From positions 1 to 16,948 of the forward strand of contig CAKXXW010000036.1 in NCBI GenBank assembly GCA_934378145.1: a stretch of 16,948 nt of DNA, written 5' to 3'. Numbering within the stretch: position 1 is the stretch's first letter; each line of letters starts with the position of its first letter. Of the stretch, positions 11,535-16,948 are shown piece after piece. A program made the position numbers and the translations under genes. This stretch comes from an uncultured Eubacteriales bacterium. Its GTDB lineage: Bacteria; Bacillota; Clostridia; Oscillospirales; CAG-272. A model generated the notes under the pieces. It ran no database searches, was not told where the DNA came from, and was given only the letters and a program-made list of their open reading frames with translations.

Positions 11535-12239
11535 TTATTTTGCTCCGTTGATCCGCCTGAGAAAGAAGGATCCGGAGTGAAGCGCGGACTTTTTTATAAG
11601 GAAAGAAGTATTCTCTGTTGTCACGGCGACGAAATCGCCGAGGTCGCGGACGGCCTTTATGTTTTTTTGGTATATGATGCATAGGTTGAAGACATTATCC
11701 GCGCGGACATACATGATCTCTATGCGATCGTGAAAGACACGGAACGAATATTCCGTTCCGGTCAGGTTTGATTTTGAAAGTTTCTTCACCTTGTTCAGAT
11801 TCACGAATCGGGCGATTGAATACAGCGCGAGACTTGTCTCGAGCCCGATAAGGAACGCCGCGGGCACGGGGATATCCTTTAAATACAGGATCCCGATAAT
11901 GATTCCGACCGCAGCCACTATCAGAGAGACTATCGGCAGAATGAAATAGCTGCGGTAAAATCGGTCATTGGCTTTTTTCGCTTCGTCGGCTGTGAGAGAG
12001 AACGAAAAGCTCTCGACCGGCGTTTCGGGAATCACGGCGTACTCTCCGTCTCCAATAAATTCATCAGCCGAGATTCCGAAGACCTCTTTTATCCTTATAA
12101 GTTCGTCTGTTGTGGGGGCTGCTTTGTTTGATTCCCAGAGGTCTATCATCCGTCCTCCGACGAGCAGCTTCCGACCAAGCTCTTCCTGCGACATAAGGCT
12201 CATATCTCTGAGTGCCTTTATCTTGTCTCCCGTTGTCAA
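11535..12239 (-). CDS. Membrane-anchored XRE-family regulator with YcxB-like C-terminus
   Basis: A 234-residue protein. The N-terminal helix-turn-helix (about 5-60: IKALRDMSLMSQEELGRKL, then LWESNKAAPTTDELIRI) is typical of the XRE/Cro family. Two hydrophobic helices follow at about 98-120 and 126-146. The C-terminal part (about 160-228) is soluble and resembles YcxB-like domains. It would bind DNA while tethered to the membrane; the signal is unknown. The start is TTG at 12239 with AAGGGAGT (12249-12256) 9 bp upstream; no ATG gives a full HTH. It lies directly upstream of the nuclease gene on the same strand, so it may be co-transcribed with it and could regulate it or itself. Confidence 0.85.
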   Translation of the reverse strand: MTTGDKIKALRDMSLMSQEELGRKLLVGGRMIDLWESNKAAPTTDELIRIKEVFGISADEFIGDGEYAVIPETPVESFSFSLTADEAKKANDRFYRSYFILPIVSLIVAAVGIIIGILYLKDIPVPAAFLIGLETSLALYSIARFVNLNKVKKLSKSNLTGTEYSFRVFHDRIEIMYVRADNVFNLCIIYQKNIKAVRDLGDFVAVTTENTSFLIKKSALHSGSFFLRRINGAK

Positions 12240-12263
12240 GTGAGATCACTCCCTTCAAATACA

Positions 12264-12291
12264 AGTATAACAGAAATCGGGAAAAAGTCAA
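12264..12291 (-). promoter_or_regulatory. Promoter of the XRE-nuclease unit
   Basis: On the minus strand TTGACT (12286-12291) is followed by a 16-bp spacer and TATACT (12264-12269), each one mismatch from consensus. Just upstream, AATATAC occurs twice as direct repeats with a 19-bp period (about two helical turns, roughly 12292-12317), a possible activator or autoregulator site. Confidence 0.75.
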
Positions 12292-12367
12292 GTATATTGT
12301 CGACGGTATCGTATATTTCGGTCCGAAACGCCAAAATGTTTCGCAAATGTAACTTCTTTTTTCCCGC

Positions 12368-12396
12368 TTGACAAAAGGAAAAAAGAGGAGTAAAAT
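12368..12396 (+). promoter_or_regulatory. Promoter of the marR-ABC operon
   Basis: TTGACA (12368-12373), a 17-bp spacer and TAAAAT (12391-12396). The predicted transcription start is about 12403, immediately before the operator palindrome. Confidence 0.88.
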
Positions 12397-12407
12397 ACCA
12401 CGCAGAT

Positions 12408-12427
12408 AGTTAAGTAATTAATTAACT
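12408..12427. promoter_or_regulatory. MarR operator palindrome
   Basis: AGTTAAGTAATTAATTAACT is a 20-bp palindrome with a single mismatched pair. It lies just downstream of the predicted transcription start and 20 bp before the marR start codon. The AT-rich TTAA..TTAA form and the position are typical of MarR-family autorepression sites. Confidence 0.85.
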
Positions 12428-12447
12428 GATCCGAAAGGAGAACTTTT

Positions 12448-12894
12448 ATGGATCAACGACCACTGATGCTTGAAATGAAGTTCACGACGCGGGCGTGGGA
12501 CGAGCATATCCGCCGCCTTGCGATCGAGGCGGGCGTGCCGGAGGGCTACCGTGCGACGCTTATGTTCATAGCCCGACATCCCGGAGCGAGCCAGAAGGCT
12601 GTCGCCGAGAACAATCGCGTGACTTCCGCCGCGGTCAGCCAGACCGTGCGCGATATGATCGCCGACGGGTACCTTTACCGTGAGGCAGACAGCGAGGATC
12701 TCCGCACCTCGCGCCTCTTTCTGACCGAGAAGGGCAGGGCTGCCGACGACCGCCTGCGCGAGAAGGTCAGAGCAGCCGAGAACGCCGTGTGCGAGGCTCT
12801 CACCCCCGGGGAATTTGAAGAAACCATGCGGATCCTTCGCCGTGTGCGCGAGGTGCTTGCCGTAGAACAGCCCGGGCGCGGTCACGACTGCTGA
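12448..12894 (+). CDS. MarR-family transcriptional regulator
   Basis: A 148-residue winged-helix regulator of usual MarR length. The recognition region ASQKAVAENNRVTSAAVSQTVRDMIADGYL (about 47-76) is followed by the wing with DLRTSRLFLTEKG (84-96), and outer helices form the dimer interface. It probably represses its own operon by binding the palindrome at 12408-12427 and releases it on binding an exporter substrate such as a drug or metabolite; the ligand cannot be told from sequence. The ATG has AAAGGAG 8 bp upstream. It is the first gene of a three-gene operon, with the first ABC gene 14 bp after its stop codon. Confidence 0.93.
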   Translation: MDQRPLMLEMKFTTRAWDEHIRRLAIEAGVPEGYRATLMFIARHPGASQKAVAENNRVTSAAVSQTVRDMIADGYLYREADSEDLRTSRLFLTEKGRAADDRLREKVRAAENAVCEALTPGEFEETMRILRRVREVLAVEQPGRGHDC

Positions 12895-12908
12895 TACAGG
12901 AGAAGAAT

Positions 12909-14624
12909 ATGCTGAAATATCTGAAGAAATATTGGTATTGGTGCCTGCTCGCACCGCTTTTCATGGTCGGAGAGATCACGATGGATCTGCTCCAGCCCGA
13001 CCTTATGGCGAAGATCGTCGACGACGGCGTTCTCGCCGGAAATATGGACATCATCGTCTCGACGGGAGTGAGGATGATACTTCTCGTCATCATCGGCGGA
13101 GTCTGCGGCGTGCTTTGCGGGGTTTTTACGAACCTCGCGTCGCAGAATTTCGCGAATGATCTGCGAAAGAGCCTCTTTGCCCACATAATGGATCTTTCTT
13201 TCGGTGACACCGACAAGATCTCGACCGGCTCGCTCGTGACTCGACTGACGAACGATGTCACGCAGGTGCAGAACATGGTCTCGATGTCGATGCGGGGAGT
13301 CGTCCGCAGCGGCATAATGTTTGTCGGCGGAATAGTAATGCTCGCGCTCCAGTCGCCGAAGTTCGCGATAGTGACCGCCTGCGCCCTTCCTTTCGTGGTC
13401 GCTTTCGTGATATTCTTCCTGCGGAAGGCGTCGCCGATGTTCTCGCTCGTTCAGAAGAAGCTCGACGGCGTAAACAATGTCATGCAGGAGGATGTCGCCG
13501 GTGCGCGGGTCGTGAAGGCTTATGTTAAAGAGGATCACGAGCTTGACCGCTTCGACAAGGCGAACGACGCGCTCTGTAAGGTAAACCTCAAGGTGCAGTA
13601 CCTGCTTGCCTTTATGGGGCCCTGCATGAATATCGTACTTAATCTCTGCGTCGTAGCGGTCATCTTCATCGGAGGCATGAGCGTCCGTGACGGCGGCACT
13701 ATGCGCCCCGGAGAGATAATCGCGGCGATCACATATGTTTCCATGATACTTCACGGGGTCGTCTTTATGGCAGGGATATTCCAGACCTTCACCCGTGCGA
13801 AGGCATCGGTCGACAGGATCAACGAGGTCCTTGCGTGCAGGACTTCTGCCGAAGGCGGCGGTTTCTCGGGTCAGACCGAGAGGCGCGGCGAGATAGAATT
13901 CCGCGGTGTGAGCTTCGCTTACCCCGGCTCGGGGGACGGCTCGGAGGTGCTTAAGGATATAAACCTTAAGATAAAGAGCGGAGAGACTTTTGCGATACTC
14001 GGCGCGACGGGCTCGGGAAAATCGACGCTCGTCAACCTCATCCCGCGCTTTTACGACGCGACGGAGGGAAATATCCTCATCGACGGGATAAATGTGAAGG
14101 ATTACGACACGACGGTGCTGCGCGACAAGATAGCGATAGTCCTTCAGAAGGCGGAGCTTTACTCGCGCCCGATAGAGGCGAACATCCGCTGGGGCAAGGA
14201 CTCTGCGACCCCGCAGGAGATAAAGGACGCGGCGACGGTGGCGCAGGCGGACGACTTCATCTGCGCGACCGCGAACGGTTATTACACGCCTGTCAGCGAG
14301 GGAGGTCACTCTCTCTCGGGCGGACAGAAGCAGAGGATCTCGATCTCGCGTGCGATACTTCGCGATTCCGAGATAATGATATTCGACGATTCGACGAGCG
14401 CGCTCGATCTCGGCACCGAGGCAAGGCTCTATGAGGCTCTCGGCAAGGCAAAACCCGGTGTGACGAAGATAATAATCGCGCAGAGGATAGCCTCGGTAAA
14501 GAACGCCGACCGCATCGCGGTGCTTGACGGGGGCAGGATCTCGGCGCTCGGCAACCACGAGGAGCTTATGAAGACTTCGGATATCTACCGCGATATATAC
14601 AACTCGCAGCTCAAAGCCGACTGA
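12909..14624 (+). CDS. ABC exporter half, degenerate-site subunit
   Basis: A 571-residue fusion of a six-helix exporter membrane domain (about 1-310) and an ATP-binding domain (about 328-571). The ATPase has Walker A GATGSGKST (365-373), Q-loop Gln413, a canonical LSGGQ signature (469-473) and Walker B IMIFDD (489-494). The catalytic Glu after Walker B is Asp494 and the switch His is Gln525 (IIIAQRIAS). This marks the degenerate half of a heterodimeric exporter of the TM287/288, BmrCD or LmrCD type; its partner is the next gene. Likely cargo is drugs, lipids or small toxic molecules, not determined here. AGGAG lies 6 bp before the ATG. The gap to the partner gene is 16 bp. Confidence 0.95.
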   Translation: MLKYLKKYWYWCLLAPLFMVGEITMDLLQPDLMAKIVDDGVLAGNMDIIVSTGVRMILLVIIGGVCGVLCGVFTNLASQNFANDLRKSLFAHIMDLSFGDTDKISTGSLVTRLTNDVTQVQNMVSMSMRGVVRSGIMFVGGIVMLALQSPKFAIVTACALPFVVAFVIFFLRKASPMFSLVQKKLDGVNNVMQEDVAGARVVKAYVKEDHELDRFDKANDALCKVNLKVQYLLAFMGPCMNIVLNLCVVAVIFIGGMSVRDGGTMRPGEIIAAITYVSMILHGVVFMAGIFQTFTRAKASVDRINEVLACRTSAEGGGFSGQTERRGEIEFRGVSFAYPGSGDGSEVLKDINLKIKSGETFAILGATGSGKSTLVNLIPRFYDATEGNILIDGINVKDYDTTVLRDKIAIVLQKAELYSRPIEANIRWGKDSATPQEIKDAATVAQADDFICATANGYYTPVSEGGHSLSGGQKQRISISRAILRDSEIMIFDDSTSALDLGTEARLYEALGKAKPGVTKIIIAQRIASVKNADRIAVLDGGRISALGNHEELMKTSDIYRDIYNSQLKAD

Positions 14625-14640
14625 AAGGGGGAAGAGAAAA

Positions 14641-16599
14641 ATGAACGAAGAAAAAAAGATAAACAAGGATGTCCCCCGCGGCTTTGAAACGGGTCCGGTA
14701 GAGGGTCCCGCTTTCGGCGCCGCCGAGATGAAGCGCGACAACACCCGCGTGAACTTCCGCGGACCGGGCAGGGGAGGTCCCCCCGGACGCCCGGGTCAGG
14801 TCTTCGAGAAGCCGAAAGCCGGCAAGGCGACGATCAGGCGGCTGATAAAGTATTTCAGCAGCGAGAAAGTGCTTCTGATCCTTCTCATCGTAGCGGTGCT
14901 TGCCGTGACGCTCGCCTCGCTCGCCGCGCCGACGCTTCAGGGCAACGCGGTCGATATAATAAAGGAGATGTTCGACCTCAACGCATCGGGATCTCCCGAC
15001 AATGACCTTATCGCTGCGGAGTGGGAGAAGCTCTGCGTCACCCTTGCGATAATGCTCGGTATCTACCTTGTGAACATAGGCTTTTCGCTCGCGCAGTCGC
15101 TCTTCTCGGCGCACCTCAGCCAGAGGATAGTCAGAAGGATGCGCCACGACCTTTTCAGGAAGATAGACAATCTCCCGATAAAGTACCTTGACACTCACTC
15201 GAACGGCGATATCATGAGCCGTATGACAAACGATATAGAGAATGTCTCGAATACGGTGTCGCAGAGCCTCGGCTCGCTCGTCTCGGGCGTTCTGACCGTC
15301 ATCGGAACGGTGACTATAATGTTCATCTATTGCTGGCAGCTCACCCTTATAACCCTTGTGACGGTCGTGATAACCCTTGTCGTGACGCGCTCGCTCTCGA
15401 AGGTGATGAGGAAGATGTTCCGCCGCCGCTCGGAAGTCCTCGGTCAGCTCAATGGACATTCGGAGGAGATGATAACGGGATATAAGTCGATCGTCGCCTA
15501 CAATAAGCAGGGAGATGTGACCGAGGAGTTCAACCGCACCTCCGACGAGCTGACGAAGGTCGGGATAAAGGCCGAGATCCTCGGCGGCTCGATGGGTCCG
15601 ATAATGAACTGCATCTCGAATATCAGCTTCGTCATCGTCGCGGCGTTCGGAGGATACTTCGCGCACCCCTCGGTCGGCATTATCAGCATAGGCACGATCT
15701 CGATGTTCATAATCTTCGCAAAGCAGTTCTCGCGCCCGATAAACGAGATAGCCCAGCTCTACGGTTCGCTCCAGACGGCTCTTGCCGGCGCCGAGAGGAT
15801 CTTTGAGATCCTTGACCAGCCCGACGAGGACAGGAGCGGGGACACGAAGATGGAGAATGTCAGGGGCGAGATCTCCTTTAAGAATGTCAACTTTTCCTAT
15901 ATTCCGGGCAAGCAGGTGCTGTATGATTTCAGCCTTGATGTCCGCCCGGGGCAGAAGATAGCCCTTGTCGGTGCGACGGGATCGGGAAAGACGACGGTCG
16001 TCAACCTCCTTATGCGCTTTTACCCGATCGACTCGGGAGAGATACTTATCGACGGGGTGAATATCGCGGATCTTGACCGCGACGACCTCCGCCGCAATAC
16101 CGCGATAGTGTTGCAGGATACCGTGCTTTTCTCCGACACGATAGGCTACAATATAAAGTACGCGCGCCCCGAGGCGGGCGATGATGAAATGATCCGCGCC
16201 GCCGGGATGAGCAATTCGGCGTACTTCATAGATAAGCTGCCGGAGGGCTATTCGACCTACCTAAAGCAGGCGGGCGCGAACCTTTCGCAGGGGCAGAGGC
16301 AGCTCCTTGCCATCGCGCGTGCGATCCTTGCCGACCCGAAGATACTTATCCTTGACGAGGCGACAAGCTCGGTCGATACGAGGACCGAGCAGCATATTCA
16401 GGACGCAATGGTGACGCTTATGAAGAACCGCACGAGCCTTATCATAGCGCACAGGCTATCGACGGTGCGCGACGCCGACATAATAGTCGTTATGGATCAC
16501 GGCAGGGTCGTCGAGACGGGCAACCACGAGGCTTTGCTTGAAAAGAAGGGCACATATTACAGGCTCTATATGACCCAGTTCGCGGGGAATCAGACCTGA
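14641..16599 (+). CDS. ABC exporter half, catalytic-site subunit
   Basis: A 652-residue exporter half-transporter with a membrane domain (about 66-395) and an ATPase domain (about 410-652). Walker A is GATGSGKTT (444-452), Walker B ILILDE (568-573) keeps the catalytic Glu573, and the switch His604 is present (IIAHRLS). Its signature is non-canonical, LSQGQ (548-552). Paired with the previous gene this gives one complete ATP site (this Walker A/B with the partner's LSGGQ) and one degenerate site. Residues 1-65 form a hydrophilic Gly/Pro/Arg-rich extension (RGPGRGGPPGRPGQ) not needed for the fold and probably cytoplasmic. The start has AGGGGGAAG about 9 bp upstream. It is the last gene of the marR operon. 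Confidence 0.95.
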   Translation: MNEEKKINKDVPRGFETGPVEGPAFGAAEMKRDNTRVNFRGPGRGGPPGRPGQVFEKPKAGKATIRRLIKYFSSEKVLLILLIVAVLAVTLASLAAPTLQGNAVDIIKEMFDLNASGSPDNDLIAAEWEKLCVTLAIMLGIYLVNIGFSLAQSLFSAHLSQRIVRRMRHDLFRKIDNLPIKYLDTHSNGDIMSRMTNDIENVSNTVSQSLGSLVSGVLTVIGTVTIMFIYCWQLTLITLVTVVITLVVTRSLSKVMRKMFRRRSEVLGQLNGHSEEMITGYKSIVAYNKQGDVTEEFNRTSDELTKVGIKAEILGGSMGPIMNCISNISFVIVAAFGGYFAHPSVGIISIGTISMFIIFAKQFSRPINEIAQLYGSLQTALAGAERIFEILDQPDEDRSGDTKMENVRGEISFKNVNFSYIPGKQVLYDFSLDVRPGQKIALVGATGSGKTTVVNLLMRFYPIDSGEILIDGVNIADLDRDDLRRNTAIVLQDTVLFSDTIGYNIKYARPEAGDDEMIRAAGMSNSAYFIDKLPEGYSTYLKQAGANLSQGQRQLLAIARAILADPKILILDEATSSVDTRTEQHIQDAMVTLMKNRTSLIIAHRLSTVRDADIIVVMDHGRVVETGNHEALLEKKGTYYRLYMTQFAGNQT

Positions 16600-16642
16600 A
16601 AAGATCAAATTGTGCATCAGTTAAAAAAAGCATAAGATCAAA

Positions 16643-16684
16643 GTCCGCTTTTTCTTTTGCCTTTAGCAGGCACAAAAGGCGGAC
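16643..16684 (+). terminator. Hairpin after the ABC operon, terminator candidate
   Basis: GTCCGC (16643-16648) pairs with GCGGAC (16679-16684), CTTTTG with CAAAAG, and CCT with AGG, with a 5-T bulge on one side. It lies 43 bp after the stop codon and has no T-tract on the plus strand. It is homologous to the hairpin at 274-312 near the left edge, in inverted orientation, so it may simply be part of the repeat. Confidence 0.4.
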
Positions 16685-16849
16685 AAGTCCGCTCCCAATT
16701 CTCGCGGTTTATTCACCGAAGGGTGAAATCATCACCCGAGACAAATATTTGCTGAAAAATATTTTGCAAAAAGAAAATACCGACAAATATGCCGATAATA
16801 TCTTCGGGTGAAAACCTTTTCTTTCGGTGCATAATCCGCGATTCATGGG

Positions 16850-16948
16850 TGCAGGCACTGCCTGCCGCCCTCTGCGGAGGGCGACGGGGGGACGCGGGGC
16901 GCTGCCCCTGCACCCTGCAAGCCTTTGAAAAGGCTTGACCTAAACTTG
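16850..16948 (+). repeat. Inverted-pair repeat, right arm
   Basis: The reverse complement matches 155-230: AAGTTTAGGTCAAGCC, the CAAGCCTTT/AAAGGCTTG palindrome (16918-16937), then GGGGCAGCGCCCCGCGTCCC. About 160 bp of extra sequence separates this block from its homologous hairpin at 16643, whereas in the left copy the two parts are about 45 bp apart. It may continue past the window edge. Confidence 0.75.

Larger units (their letters stand above)
16600..16948. other. Intergenic region after the ABC operon
   Basis: No credible gene. It holds a hairpin 43 bp after the last stop codon, a stretch with CCCGAGACAAAT (a remnant of module C, near 16735), AT-rich sequence with several short inverted repeats (CACCGAAGGGTG at 16714-16725), and the right-hand inverted end repeat. 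The minus-strand frame at 16713-16913 lies inside this repeat DNA and is not called. Confidence 0.65.

Noticed and set aside
12882..14744. 620-codon minus-strand frame opposite the first ABC gene
   Set aside because: Shadow frame; the plus-strand ABC protein has all expected motifs in order.
1..16948. CRISPR array or integron-like array formed by the recurring intergenic blocks
   Set aside because: The repeats are long, modular, inverted with respect to each other and widely spaced, without regular spacers, cas genes or an integrase.

Overview
The window looks like a chromosome segment of an uncultured Clostridia-type bacterium (Bacillota), probably from a gut or similar anaerobic habitat. 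This is inferred from strong AGGAGG-like ribosome binding sites, sigma-A promoters with 17-bp spacers, frequent ATA and AGG codons in otherwise GC-rich genes, and a MarR-ABC-ABC operon of the kind common in that group. No phage, transposase, CRISPR, tRNA or rRNA gene was seen.

Layout. (1) 425-2507 (+): galE and galM, a two-gene sugar-epimerase unit. (2) 2986-4961 (-): pgk then tpiA, a glycolytic operon with a clear promoter, convergent with galM. (3) 5718-8260 (+): hisS followed by a GH109-like Gfo/Idh/MocA glycosidase. (4) 8282-9806 (+): a consensus promoter, a leader with a possible short acidic peptide and an intrinsic terminator, then a DUF21-CBS-CorC_HlyC (CNNM/MpfA-type) divalent-cation membrane protein. 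(5) 10502-12239 (-): a membrane-tethered XRE regulator followed by a surface lipoprotein nuclease. (6) 12368-16599 (+): a MarR regulator with a near-perfect operator palindrome, followed by two halves of a heterodimeric ABC exporter.

The long intergenic spaces (1-424, 2508-2985, 4962-5717, 9807-10501, 16600-16948) are built largely from one family of modular dispersed repeats. A 12-15 bp perfect hairpin sits 26-38 bp after the stop codon of each convergent gene, in mirror orientation, and the space between the two hairpins is filled with shared repeat blocks. The outermost element is present at both window ends in inverted orientation.

Most interesting points: the putative leader-peptide attenuator before the Mg2+-transporter-like gene; the rule-like placement of the repeat hairpins; a strong promoter with a roughly 600-nt leader upstream of hisS; and a GalE carrying the Cys that in other GalEs allows UDP-GalNAc as substrate, in the same window as a GH109-like glycosidase.
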